Shown one piece after another: positions 13,782 to 25,879 of a stretch of 64,000 nucleotides of DNA. Position numbers and translations under genes: made by a program. The DNA is from Loxodes magnus (taxonomy: Eukaryota; Ciliophora; Karyorelictea; Loxodida; Loxodidae). The notes beneath the pieces were generated by a model. The model ran no database searches and was not told the origin of the DNA. It was given only the letters and a program-made list of their open reading frames with translations. Each line of letters opens with the position of its first letter. Positions within the stretch are counted from its first letter, which is position 1. The stretch is from NCBI GenBank assembly GCA_946699065.1, contig CAMPDV010001552.1, forward strand, positions 1 to 64,000. The letters run 5' to 3'.

Positions 13782-14077
13782 TTTATATATATATATATTT
13801 AATAATAGGTAATAAAATAATAACTCAGAGTAAAATAGAAAAATGAGTAGAATGAGAATTATTAAAAAAGGTGATTTAAAATAATCACTTTATATAACTT
13901 CATTTAAGAAAAAATAAAAAATAGGTAATTTCTCTGAAAGACACTTTTAGTTCCTAACTAGAAAATTCAAATAAAATAAAGCAAAAATAATTTACTAGTT
14001 CATAAAGACAAAAACGATATATTCCTTATTTATCTTAAAAGCCTCGTTAGATAAATCATTTTAGTTTATATTTAGAT

Positions 14078-14647
14078 ATGTCTACTTTTATATAAGCTAG
14101 AAAATAAACAAGGATATTTTTTATAGATGTTTATACCAAATTAAAAGCTTTAGAGATGATTGAGTTATGTTATAATAGAGATAAACAATCACCTTATGGA
14201 GTTTCTTATTTGATGATTTATGTTTTAATAAATATTAAATGCAATTCTATTTTTACTCCTATGCTGAGGGAAATAACTAAGCTTTTAGGATTTTTATATT
14301 AATCTTAAAAATTTAGTTAGAAAAAGCATTTTATGAGCGGATTAAATAACAAAATTAAGCAGTTACTTAAAAATAAAACAAATATAGATTATATTTATCA
14401 AGTTTATTTTTAGAAAGCTAAGAAAAGCATAAACAAAAAAGTTAAAAGTTTATATAAATTACTTAAAATTTAAACTACAAATATAGATATAAAGATTGGA
14501 AATCAAGAGTTAGATAATCAGAATGTAGCTATAATTTTATAATTTTCTTTAGAAAAAATAAGATTTTTTAATGAGTTCTTAATTAAGAATAAAAAGGTTA
14601 AAATTTTAAATTTAGTAGTCAATAAAGAAAAAACTTAAATGATTTGA
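14078..14647 (+). CDS. unknown 189-aa protein
   Basis: An ATG-to-TGA frame of 189 codons with balanced composition: MSTFIQARKQTRIFFIDVYT, then a Lys/Leu-rich middle (KAKKSINKKVKSLYKLLKI) and an end of FLIKNKKVKILNLVV. Only one of the three frames looks protein-like. The same frame stays open past the TGA towards gag-like copy B, so the TGA could instead be Trp. I see no domain that I recognise. It may be a host gene or the 5' part of the neighbouring mobile element. Confidence 0.4.
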
Positions 14648-15280
14648 TATGTATAATCCTTTATAAAATACCTAAAACTATATAAATAAAATTATATTAT
14701 TATATGAACAATCATTAAATCAATTTTATTCTTAAAATAAGCATAAATTAAATAAATCTACAATCTCTTTTATTTTAAAATAATATAGTTGTTATATCTG
14801 AAAGATTTTATTGTTTGAGAAATATAAAGGATTTATACGGAATATTGGATTTTATTATTTGAGAGATATAACCTTAAAAAGCATAGAAAATAACATAATT
14901 TGAGAATTAAATTGAAAGCTAGAATTTAATTGATGGGAATATATTCTTTATGATAAAAGAATTTTATAAATAAGATATTATAAACAGTTAAATAAGATTG
15001 GAATAAAAGTTTAGATAATATAAAGAATATATCATCCATAATTTTGAAATTACTAAAATAATATAAAAATATTGAATCGGAAATGTAACTGAGATGCGCT
15101 AAAGATTTAAATTAATATTGAGATAAAAATAAAATTTGATTATAAATGAATAATAAATTAAAAAATTAAATTCTAAGAATTAAAAATATTATATTTATAA
15201 AAAACGGAAAATTTCTTGGAATAAGTCTCTTCTTAAAAGGATTCATCTTAGTCAAAATATGATTAATAAAAATACTTTAA

Positions 15281-15905
15281 GAACTTCAAGTTATGCAATT
15301 AGAAAATTTAAAAAATCTAAAAACAGTATAAAAATTAGCAAATAAATTAGAATATCTGATGACTAACTCACAAGAGAAAAAATTTGAAAATAAACAGTAG
15401 GAAATATCAGAATAGAAAAATTAGAAGAAAAATTCAACCAATTTGCAGAGTTAACTACTAGCATATTCTTATAAAAAATATAACTGAATGATCCAATGGA
15501 TGTTGAGCAACCGCCCCACAATAACTTTCATTCCATATCGAAAATAATGAAATGCTGGTACCGCAAGCTGCAAGGGAACAAAGTAAGAAACTGCTTCCAA
15601 TTTTAATAAAAATAAAAGAAAATAATAAAATATTATGGGAAAATATTTTCAGGATTTATTGCTATTAAGAAGGTAAAATGTATAGAAAAAAAAACTTCAA
15701 TTAAAGAGAGAAGCTCTTTAAATCTAATAGGCAGTTAATGAATTCAATAAGAAATGAATGAGATTCGACCTATCGGAAAAGATTAGAAATAACAACCTAA
15801 AAATCAGCAAGATTTATGATAGAAAAAATCCAAACAGATTTGAAGTTGATATTATAATTAACTTTAAAATTAAAAGTGGTTAGCCTAAAAACGGCTGACC
15901 ATCAA
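15281..15905 (+). pseudogene. gag-like element, copy B
   Basis: A coiled-coil start (ELQVMQLENLKNLKTV) is followed by a one-base frame change near 15.41 kb into FNQFAELTTSIFLQK, the motif NDPMDVEQ, and a degenerate zinc knuckle (CWYRKLQGNKVRNC) that has lost its second Cys and its His. The C-terminal block FRIYCYQEGKMYRKKNFN is well preserved in yet another frame. FNQFAE and NDPMD are nearly identical to copy I at 59.4 kb. The 5' limit is uncertain. The copy ends at a strong hairpin (15877-15901). Confidence 0.7.
15877..15901 (+). other. 3' hairpin of gag-like copy B
   Basis: TGGTTAGCC pairs with GGCTGACCA around a 7-nt loop. The stem is 9 bp with one G-T pair, the strongest of the family's 3' hairpins. 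Confidence 0.65.
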
Positions 15906-16788
15906 AAACCAATTATTTATATTTTATAAGTGCAATAATTAATTTGTTAAATAAATAATAAATTTTATATTCCAAATTTAAAACATTTTTATTAATTAAT
16001 AGTATAATGTTTATCTTAAAATTTAAACATAATTCAATAAATTTAAGATAATACTAAAGCAAACTAAAAACTAATAAACATTAAAAAAAATAGAAATAAA
16101 ATAATTTATCAATGTTTTTAATAATTTTTCATAATGTAAAACAAGTTAATATTTTATAATAACAAGATATAAAGCGCAATAGGACTTAAATAATTTTATT
16201 CTTTATTTTTTTGTAGAAAAAAGATAAAATTTATTAAATTTTAAATTATGATTATTAATTGATTTGTTAAACATATAGCAGAAAATATCTATAAATAAAG
16301 TTAAAGAAAAAAATTTTAAATTGAAAAAAGTATCTAATTATTTTGGGTGAAAATTTGCATTAATTTATGAAAAAAAGTGAATAAATGATTTTTAGAAGAA
16401 TGTTAGAATTTAAATATATCTTAACTATTAAAATCATTTGTTTTATTTTTCTTAAAATAATTCAGATAAATTATAATTTTCTTAGTTCTAATTAAATTAT
16501 TTATATTGAAATCATTTCATAAAAAAAATCTATAAAAATTTTAATTAAATAAAATACTTTTTATAAATAAATACTGATTCAACAATTCTAAATATGTTTT
16601 ACAATCTTGCCATATTCTGCTCATTTATTACTAAGAAATGTGAAAAAGAAAAAAATAAAATAACTCATTATTTAAACCTTGAAAAAATATTTAAGAAATT
16701 TGAAAATATAAAAATTTATTAAGATAAACTTAAACTAAATTTGTTAAATTATATTCAAATATAAATTTCTAAATAAATAGGATGTATC

Positions 16789-17461
16789 ATACTTAATTAA
16801 AAAGAAAAAGAAAGTTTTCTATAATTTAAAAAAAGATTTAAATAATTTTATGCTTCTTTATGTAAGCTCAAAAACTATTTTTAATTTTGTTTATCTACAA
16901 AGTAAGTTTTTATTTGATCGATAGTTTCGTATAATAGTTTGAAATTTTAAAATTATCTTTTTTGAATTTTTCAAACATGATTTAGATAAAACCCGTTTTT
17001 AAAGTATTTCGTTATCTTTATAAGGATTCAAAAATTTAATTTTAGTATAAGTTCATCAATTCTTATAATCGATTTCATTTATTTTGCATATTATGAATTT
17101 TTTACTAATTTTATTTATTTAAATTAAGAAATTTTACTATAAAGTTTAATATTTTGATAAAGTTCGTTCTATAGACATGAAAACTATTTCAGTATAATAT
17201 TTGAAATAGCTAATTTGGGTTTTTTATAGAAACATTTTTAATGTTAAATAGATTTTTAATATTTTTTATTTTATATGCTTTTATTATGTGCTTTTTTGTA
17301 ATTTAGAATTATTTAAAACTATCCATTTCAGATTTTTCTATTTAGGTTAATTTTATTAGAATCTATTTGGTTTTTAGCTTGATGTTTTCTAAACTTTACA
17401 GAACTTAGATAAAAGGTACGCTTTTTCTAAATTATTTACTTAAAAAATTTTCAATTCTTTT
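16789..17461. repeat. 672-bp direct repeat, left copy
   Basis: This stretch is almost identical to 19597-20268, with a handful of substitutions and a one-base difference in an A-run. The plus strand is T-rich, so any coding potential is on minus; one minus frame reads plausibly (for example YLNHVWKIQKRQFQNFKLL), but the two copies are offset by about 2,807 bp, which is not a multiple of three. It could be a pair of long terminal repeats, a segmental duplication or a tandem gene duplication. Confidence 0.8.
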
Positions 17462-19596
17462 TTGTGGATGAACTGATTTAATTAAGTTTTTTTGAAAACT
17501 AAGAGAAAAGGTATTTTTAAATAACGAAGCTGATCTAAGAGTTCTCTAAATGGTCAATTAGGTTCTTATAGAATATTTCTAGCTAAACGTTTAATGAGAA
17601 AGTTAAAAATGAGATTTTTATTAAATGCATTTTCCTTTACAGAAATTATTTACCTAATTTTAACTGAATTCTTTATTAAGTTAAAATGCAGAAAAAGGTT
17701 TAAAAGAAGATGAAAAATGTTTCTCATTAAATAGCAAGTACAAAAAATCCTAATTTTCTTCTTAAGGAAAAGCTTAAAAAGATTAACTTATGGGAAACTG
17801 CTAATATAAATAAAAAACAAAGCAAATTTTATGCTAAAATTGATCATTTTATCTTGAAGTTGATAAATTAAGATATAATAATAACAATTTCTCATACTTT
17901 TAGTTTTCATATTATGAAATTAAATTTAATCAAAAATAGCAATAAAAAACAAATTAATTAAAAATTACTTTGTCAAAGTTTAAAAAAGAAAGAGCAAACT
18001 CTAAATAAATGGAAAAATCTAAGTAAAATTAAATATTTCTTTAAAATTTATGCTAAAAGCAAATATCACAAATTTACTATTAGTTATTCAAAAAGTAAAC
18101 ACTAAAAACATTCTAATTCAGTTAAGAATAATACTTAAAATTTTTATATTTTATAAGATTTAAAATGATTTAAAGGATTTCGTATTTGATTTTTGTATAA
18201 TTCATCAACTACATAATAAAAAAATCTTATTTATAAAAAATATCACATTGGTTCAATTAATATTTTCGTAAAATTTGGAATCTTTTAATATATATCTTTA
18301 TATTTCTTGACTTCAGTAAATGGTTCAGTTTTTAAGCAAATTTATTTATTTTTTGCTTTTTCTATTATTAAAAGAATTTTGAAAACACCATCCATTTTTA
18401 TTAAGTACATCATACTTTTACTAAGTCATCAGTTATTTCTTATAATATTTAATTAAAAAATACACTGATTTTTTAGTTTCAGGAGTACAATATAATGATT
18501 TTTTTAATTTTTAAAATGTTTAATTTTAAGCTATATTTATTAATTTTTCCTTTTTGAAACTCATTTTAAGAAATTTAAAAAGTCTGCAAAATATTTATAT
18601 ATTTTTTTGTAAAAGTTCATAAACTATTACTTGCATTAATTTTTTTTAATTTTAAGTTTCGTAAAATGTTCGAATATAAATTTTATCTTTTTCTCTTGTG
18701 ATTTCTAAAATTTTAAAGATTTATTATATTTTACTACAGTTAAATTTTGATATATTATTTATAAAAATTGTAAAAATTTGATACTCTATTTCTTATAGTC
18801 AATTAGTATTTATTTATAAAATAGTTATTTTATTTTAAATAATAGTTTCGAAAAATAATGAAAAATTATAAAGAATTTAAATGTTTAATGTATATTTTTA
18901 TCAATTTCTATATTTTAAGATTCGTCTAGATTTACCTTTTATTTTTTTACTATTAATTTTTTTTGGTATCTTCTTTTGTTTTAAAGTTCTTGAATTGATT
19001 TGATCTTCATTTTTTCGATAAAAGTGCTTTTAATAAAGTTTAAATTTTTTTATTTCTAAGTTAAAATGATGTTATCTCTCTATAAATATTTTATTACAAC
19101 TTTTTAAGATAAATATTCTAAAAAACTGATTTTATCACAATAAGAACTTAAGATTGAAAAAGCAACACTTTCTTAAAAAGTTTATTTCCTTTTATAAATC
19201 AGAATTTCTTTATTATCATACTTTGGCAAAGATTAATTTTTTTGGCTAACTCCTTTTTCAGATCATTTTCGTTAAAACTCAGTAAAGTAGCTTTTTTTGG
19301 ACCTTGCGGCTTAAGTTTGCAAATCATGATGGAAAGCTTATCGTATATAGTTTGAAATAACTAATATGCTAAGAAAAACTGACTGTTCAAGCGGATTGAT
19401 TTATGTATTTGCAAATATTTAAATAAGTAAATCTTAAACTACTTCTATATTTTATAAAAAGGTTTTATTTAAGTTTAGCTTAAATGAGATAAAATTGTGA
19501 AATCGTAAGTTTTGTGATTTATTTGTGTGGATTACTACTTTAAACATTTATAGACAGCAAATTGATAATCTGCATTGAATTTTTTACGTAAATATG
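17462..19596. other. T-rich interval between the direct repeats
   Basis: About 2.1 kb of strongly T-rich plus strand. Phrases such as TTTCGTAAAATTTG and GTATAAGTTCATCAA from the flanking repeats recur here in diverged form near 18.2 and 18.65 kb, which suggests old tandem copies of the same unit. I found no recognisable protein on either strand. Confidence 0.4.
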
Positions 19597-20268
19597 ATAC
19601 TTAATTAAAAAGAAAAAGAAAGTTTTCTATAATTTAAAAAAGATTGAAATAATTTTATGCTTCTTTATGTAAGCTCAAAAACTATTTTTAATTTTGTTTA
19701 TCTACAAAGTATGTTTTTATTTGATCGATAGTTTCATATAATAGTTTGAAATTTTAAAATTATCTTTTTTGGATTTTTCAAACATGATTTAGATAAAACC
19801 CGTTTTTAAAGTATTTCGTTATCTTTATAAGGATTCAAAAATTTAATTTTAGTATAAGTTCATCAATTCTTATAATCGATTTCATTTATTTTGCATATTA
19901 TGAATTTTTTACTAATTTTATTTATTTAAATTAAGAAATTTTACTATAAAGTTTAATATTTTGATAAAGTTCGTTCTATAGACATGAAAACTATTTCAGT
20001 ATAATATTTGAAATAGTTAATTTGGGTTTTTTATAGAAACATTTTTAATGTTAAATAGATTTTTAATATTTTTTATTTTATATGCTTTTATTATGTGCTT
20101 TTTTGTAATTTAGAATTATTTAAAACTATCCATTTCAGATTTTTCTATTTAGGTTAATTTTATTAGAATCTATTTGGTTTTTAGCTTGATGTTTTCTAAA
20201 CTTTACAGAACTTAGATAAAAGGTACGCTTTTTCTAAATTATTTACTTAAAAAGTTTTCAATTCTTTT
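19597..20268. repeat. 672-bp direct repeat, right copy
   Basis: Near-identical partner of 16789-17461. Both copies begin with ATACTTAATTAAAAAG and end with CAATTCTTTT. The high identity points to a recent duplication or to concerted maintenance. Confidence 0.8.
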
Positions 20269-20399
20269 AAATATTTTATTTTAATTTTAAACTCTAATTG
20301 TGTGTAATAAAACATTTATCCTTATTTCAAAAAGCTTAGCAAGAGAAAAACGAAACACATAATTTAATTCTTTGAACACTTTTTTTAAGATTAATCTTT

Positions 20400-20805
20400 T
20401 ATTTTGAATAAATAAAAGCAAAGAAAAGGAAAAAGACAAATAAAAAAATGCATTTTTTTAAAAGGCTAGTAAAATCTATGCTTAAAATATTTAAGAAAGC
20501 TTTGGAAATTAAATTATTAAGAAGATTAATTAATTTTAATTGAATCTTATCATCTAAGTGAAGAAAAGAAACTAGAAGTGGAAGATTTATCAATTGTAAG
20601 CTTTTACATATTTAATAAGATTTATTTTACTCTTAAGAAAATTTTAACAATTCATATTATATTTTTAATCATCAAAAAATTAAATAGAATGACTTATAAG
20701 AATTCAGTTAATATGAATGATCTAAGACGTCAAAAAAAGCAAGATCTAGAAAGATTTAAAGTAGATTTTCATGCTTTGGACTTAAATTCAATTTTTTTAT
20801 TTTAA
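20400..20805 (+). pseudogene. remnant of the 3' end of a receptor gene
   Basis: The region around 20.56-20.76 kb aligns with the last exon junction and C-terminal tail of receptor copy 1 (8.90-9.09 kb). CTAGAAGTGGAAGATTTATC followed by a GTAAG donor matches CTAGAAGAAGATTTATAAAA followed by GTAAG. GATCTAAGACGTCAAAAAAA also matches the tail segment near 9.05 kb. No upstream receptor sequence is present, so this is an isolated 3' fragment next to the right-hand direct repeat. Confidence 0.5.
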
Positions 20806-21044
20806 AAATTTTACCTTTATTTCTATATATATGAAATATAAATAAAATTTAAATTGCAGAAACAGATAACTACTGATATAGTATTTTTTAAATTAGATAG
20901 TTTTTCTTAAAGTATTACCTCTAAAGAGAAGTCTAGGGACTAGGCTAAAAATATTATGCACTTGAAGAATCTAATTTGCCACAGAATAGTAAGTATCCTA
21001 TGATTATATGATAAAAATAGTGTTAGACTTCAAGGAGAGGCCAT

Positions 21045-21690
21045 ATGCTTATGAAAGACATTAGGAGGCCAAATAAAAAGCCTGAAAGAAAACCAAAAAT
21101 CTTGACCCAAGAGAGATGTTTTAATATCTTATGATATATTTTTTGACCAAAACACCAAACATAAAACTCACAATAGAAGCAGAAAGAATTGATCAACAAG
21201 ATAGAAAAATAGAAGAAAATTAACAAAAATTGCAGTTAAAAAAACAAAGTGAGTATGAGAATGATCCAATGATTATTGAAGCAAAAAACTTAAGGTTTAA
21301 ACCTAAAAAAGAAGCAAAGAAATATTAGTACTGAAATTCTCTTAAATGTCTATGGAAAAGATGTTAGAAAATTTGCATTTTTAAATAAGTAATTGAAACT
21401 ACTAAAAGAAAGTTTGAAAGCAAGAATAGAAAATTTCAGATATAAATAAAAAGAGAAATATTATATTACAATTAATTCCGAAAACTATATAAGGAAAAAG
21501 ATACCAAAAATTGACTAGGCGAAAGAATACCTCGAGAACCATGATATATCAAGAAGAAAATTTTAGAGTGCTTTAACTTTTATATTTAGTTTCTAGAACA
21601 ATCTAGAGGTTGAACGGAAAGAGGTGAAATATCTCCAAGAAAGCTAAGAATTTAATTTTGTATTTGTATGCATATATTTGCATATAAAAA
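21045..21690 (+). pseudogene. gag-like element, copy F
   Basis: A plus-strand frame carries a Glu/Lys/Gln coiled-coil-like segment (QQDRKIEENQQKLQLKKQ), then the family motif NDPMIIEAKNLRF. A degenerate zinc-knuckle region follows (YWNSLKCLWKRC), in which most metal ligands are lost, and then a basic C-terminal part containing FRKLYKEKDT. Order and spacing match the other gag-like copies. The start is unresolved; two in-phase-looking ATGs near 21.05 kb lie in another frame. A weak hairpin (GAGGT/ATCTC) lies near 21.63 kb. Confidence 0.55.
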
Positions 21691-21830
21691 GAGATAAACT
21701 AAATGATAAGTATAAAGGTATTATACTGAGATAAAGCAATGTATTAAATATCACTAAATATATATTAAGAATAAACTTAATGAATTATTTATATATTATT
21801 AAATATTTTTGTTAGATTGCTTTGCTCATT

Positions 21831-22330
21831 GTTCGAAGGTGAGCAACAAGGTCATCTTCATCAGAGGTTGGGAAAGTTAAGTACCCATAATCGACTTTAT
21901 GTCTTCCTCTGCTTTGGCTTGGCCTCGAGACATAAGATTCTTAGACCTTCGACGTTGGTTTGACTTGGTTTCGTTTATTTTTAATACTGGAACGAAAAAG
22001 AAATGATATTGCGAGCTTCATCAGAGGTGTGGAATTTAAGTACCCATAATTGACACATGTCGTCCTCTGCTTTGGTGATGCAATGAGACACAATCCTGCC
22101 ATGTCCTTAGACCTCCAACAAGTATTAAAGATTACGAGTATTTTTGAAATTATATCAGTATTGAACATTTTTATCAGTACTGAATAATTATACCAGTATT
22201 GAACAAGGTTTATCAGTATCTGATAATTTTATCAGTAACAAACATTCTTGTCAATATGAAACATTTTTAAAGAGCTGCGCACCAATGAGAGTGCTACGCG
22301 CTATATAATCAAATTTATTTATTTATTTAA
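21831..22330 (+). mobile_element. SINE-like element 1 (dimeric head, hairpin tail, ATTT end)
   Basis: A roughly 500-bp unit, clearly richer in G and C than its surroundings, nearly identical to 63226-63726. The first module (about 125 nt) is closed by GTTCGAAGGT pairing with ACCTTCGAC. A second, related module follows; both contain CTTCATCAGAGGT, TTAAGTACCCATAAT and CCTCTGCTTTGG. Next come short TATCAGTA-type repeats, then the shared tail AAAGAGCTGCGCACCAA...GCGCTATATAATC and an (ATTT)n end. Structured heads followed by a simple-repeat 3' end are typical of non-autonomous retroposons. There is no coding need; the short standard-code ORF here is incidental. Confidence 0.7.
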
Positions 22331-23590
22331 GATTAAATATTATTTTTAGTTATTATTATTAAAATTTTGAAAATATTCTAAAGCATCGAACTAAATAAAT
22401 ATATATAAAAAAAATAATAATATAAAAATAAAATTTAAACTAATTAGATATAAACATATATCTAATTTACGCTTTTGATTCAGTTGATTAAGCTTTATCT
22501 TTACTTTAGGATAATTATTTTAATAGAAAATATTATTTTTTATTTACTTTAAGAGAAATATTTATTTAAACTAATTTTATAAAATGTGTGCCGATTATGT
22601 GAATGTTTCCTTATATTATTTTTTTAAGTTTTTGAAGTTCTCATTCAGCTAGATCAAATTATTATTCTTTTTTTAACGAACTCGCCTAGAGAGGACTATT
22701 TCTTGGATGCATATTATTTTGATATAATAAAACAAACATTCAAATTAAAAAAATAATAACTTATTAAGTCTTTATAAACTGCTTTTAAAATATTTTTTCC
22801 TTTATAAAAAATAAATTAAATGTATTTTTTAAGGAAAATAAATAACTATAAAATACTATTTAAAAGGAAGATGGAAAACACCAACTTAGTAAAAAATTTT
22901 ATTTTCTAAGATTATTTATATAAATTAATTGACGGATGATATATGGTAATTTTGAGTAACGAATAAATATTTAATTTATTTCTATATTCTAAAATAACTT
23001 TTTTATCACAAAATTAAAACAAATAACAAAAGCTTTAGACTTTGATATTTATAAAACTCAATTTTCAAGTCTATAAAAAACTATTTTCATCTTAAGGAAT
23101 TTATATAATTTTAAACATACAGCCTTGATTATTTTAAGCTCATACAAAAATAAAGTAATTTATATATAGCTAATAAAGAATAAACTTAAATATTTATTTT
23201 ATAATTAATTTTGAAATATTTTGAAGCTAAATACATTTATAAAATAATTCTTATAAAAAGCACTATAAAAATAGTAAATAAGCAAATATAAATTAATAAT
23301 AATATTTTATTTCTATTATTTTTAAATATTTATAGTTATTAATTTTTTTTAATAAAATGGTTTATTTTCTCTAATATTAATAGTTAAAAAGTATAAAAAA
23401 GGTAGTTTAATTTTATTATTTTTATTTTTAGTTATATTTCTAATTTATTCTTAATACTAAAAAAAGCCAAAAGTAAATTAAATTTTTTCATGGTATTTTA
23501 GATACTCAATAAATTCCTTTTTCTTAAACTCTTTTTTTAATAAAAAGTGGAATTATTATATCTTAATATTATAAGATAATAATTGATTAT
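22331..23590. other. AT-rich interval, no gene recognised
   Basis: Low-complexity AT-rich sequence with no clear codon signal in either strand. Nothing in it resembles other parts of the window. Confidence 0.35.
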
Positions 23591-23593
23591 AAA

Positions 23594-23810
23594 ATGAGGA
23601 AGAAAAAGAAGAACAAGAAGAAAAAGATGAGCAAGCAGGAGATTAGAATGAATAAACTGATGACGAAGATGATATAGCTAAAGAAGAAGATGAAGTAGAA
23701 AGTGTTTGAGTTGAAAAACTTTAAAAAAACATTATAATATCTTTAATTGAAGGAAGTAATTCCAACAATGAAAAGATGTCTCAAGATTCTTTTAGTTAAA
23801 TTTAAATTTA
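23594..23810 (+). other. acidic coding-like segment upstream of gag-like copy C
   Basis: One plus frame gives a strongly acidic peptide (EEEKEEQEEKDEQAGDQ, then QTDDEDDIAKEEDE) and continues for about 40 residues. Such composition is unlikely in AT-rich intergenic DNA. No start or stop could be fixed. It may be an exon end of a host gene interrupted by the gag-like copy, or an element 5' region. Confidence 0.35.
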
Positions 23811-23919
23811 ATAATTGATTAAATGTAATCTCAGTATTAAATAAATATTATAAAATTGATTATCAACAAATATCTTCAAGTAAATGGTAATAATTATTTA
23901 AAAAATAGTATATAAAATA

Positions 23920-24733
23920 ATGGTACCTAAGAAAATCCAGACTTCTCAAACAAAACCCAACAATCAATAAAAGGACATAACCAACGACCTCTACCTTCTT
24001 TAGATGGAGAATCAAAATTTAGCAAAGGTTATTACTGAACTCTACCAAAAAACTTAAGATCTGAATAATTCTATGGAATTACTAAAATTGGAAAACTTTA
24101 TTTTACGACAGGAATTAACTCTAAACCCGTCACTACAGAAAATTTAAGGAAGAATTTAAAAGTCAGAAAATATAGTATAGGAAATTCAAAACTCTAGAAA
24201 TTTTAAACCAGAATAAATCTAATAACCTAACGATTCAATGGATATAGAGGAATAGACTTAAGGAGGACCTATTTACTATAAGAAAAAGAAAAAAAAATGT
24301 TGAAAATGCTAAAAATGCTAAAAATTGGACATATCTCTAAAAAATGCATAGCAAGATGTTTTTATTGCTAAAAATATGGAAAAGCTTTTAAAAACTGTTG
24401 TTATTTTCAGAGAAAATAAAAATAAACAAGTCAAAGAATATGATATGACATGAATGCTATACTGCTCTCCAGAAGAAAGACTTTATAAGTAAAAGGCATA
24501 CGGAGAAGATTATTACTATTAGATATAGTAAATGCTCAAAAATGAAGAATTTGTAAAATGTTTGGATCTAAATGAGATTGAAGCAAGATTCATGTAATCA
24601 AGAAAGACTATATCTGAAAAAGCTGTTATGTAATAGAAGAAGTGAGAGATGAAGAAGATTTGAACAACTCTATTATTTTTTTAAATCGATTAAGTGGTAA
24701 ATCAAATAAAGGTGACACTACTATAATAAATTA
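23920..24733 (+). pseudogene. gag-like element, copy C
   Basis: It starts at ATG 23920 (MVPKKIQTSQTKPNNQQ). A helical segment (NNSMELLKLENFILRQE) is followed by the motif PNDSMDIEEQ, then two zinc-knuckle-like units in tandem (CQKCQK...GHISKKC and CFYCQKYGKAFKNC) separated by a one-base frame break. The second unit has Lys where His is expected. After a further acidic stretch (SCYVIEEVRDEEDLNN), which resembles the end of copy I (RYVIMKHKTEEDYEEY), it ends near GGTGACACTACT, similar in sequence to the end of copy I. Coding capacity is almost intact. Confidence 0.7.
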
Positions 24734-25059
24734 TTTTAATTTTTTTCTTTAATTTTAAATAAATAAATAATTTTAATTTTATTATTTAATATAAATTAAT
24801 TAAAAAATAAGCCAATCACCACCATAAAATCTCCCAGCACACTTCTTACCCTTTAATCATTTTGATAAATCTTTTCTTATTGGTCGTTTTGAAGGAAAAG
24901 AAAATAATCTAAAAATTAAGATATTTTTTTCCTTTTTCTACATCTAATATTTAATTTAATTATTAATATAAATAATTATATACTTAAATGTTGAGAATTT
25001 TAGCTTCTCCTTGGATTTTCAACCAGGTACTTGCTGCCATTTTTTACGTGAATGAATAT

Positions 25060-25782
25060 CACAAACTTTTTATATATGTGATAGGTTATCACTAATAATT
25101 TCTTCAGTTTTTGATAGAAGTTTCTATTTATAGATCTTATTTTCCTTTAAACAGAGTTTATAAAAGCTTCTTCATGTTCTTTGCTCCTATTATCCTTAGT
25201 TGTTTTAAGCTTATAACTGTCGTATAATATGATAAAATGAGATGCAGTAGCAGGTTTAGATCAGTTTTTTCTGGCTTTTTTTCTATAACACATTTTTTTC
25301 CAATGACTATATTCACTTTTGTAAATTTATGAATTTTTGCTTCTAATTATTTTTCTTAATCAATCAATTTAACTTATTCATTTTCTATAACCATATTAAG
25401 TTATTTAATATATATTGATTATGATTGCTCATAGAGTTATTGTTATGTTACTAAGTTATTTTTGATTAGCTGACGACGTAGTATTAATAACTCATTATTT
25501 TAGCCGTTAATATTGTTAATTAATTCTATGATTTTTTCTCCTCAATTGTAGATTGCTTTTTCATACTTTTAGATTAATTTTTACATTTGGTTTAGTAAAT
25601 TTTAGAGTTTTTGGTCAATTTCATTTTAATGTTTTTCTATCTCTCTAGTTCTGATAATAACTTTTTCTTTTGATGAATAACTTGATTCCTCTTGTTTACT
25701 ATTGCCTTTTCTCCATTTCTTTTGATGCTTTTCTTTTTAAATTTCTAAGTTAAATCTTTGAGAGACGGTCTGATTATTCCAT
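25060..25782 (-). pseudogene. gag-like element, copy D
   Basis: From near ATG 25782 the minus strand encodes a long coiled-coil-like stretch (EIEKHQNEIDQKLQNLLNQM, then QLEAKIHKF). A frame change near 25.33 kb leads into a C-terminal part (SHFIILYDSYKLKTTKD, then HEEAFIN) that matches the end of copies C and I. The zinc knuckle is not recognisable. The coiled-coil frame is also open upstream of 25782, into the retroposon remnant at 25.88-26.11 kb, so the boundary is uncertain. Confidence 0.5.
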
Positions 25783-25879
25783 TTTTTAATTTAATTATTA
25801 AATGCATTAAAATATTATTTTTCAGCAAATGGAAGAAATTAGACTAAATTGACAGTTAGGTAAATAAAAAACTTATATT

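Noticed and set aside
16789..20268. LTR retrotransposon with annotated gag-pol
   Set aside because: No pol motifs, no TG...CA termini and no primer-binding site were seen between the direct repeats.
21831..22120. A genuine 5S rRNA gene
   Set aside because: Only short phrases resemble 5S; spacing between them is wrong, the unit is repeated in a dispersed element, and the secondary structure does not match.
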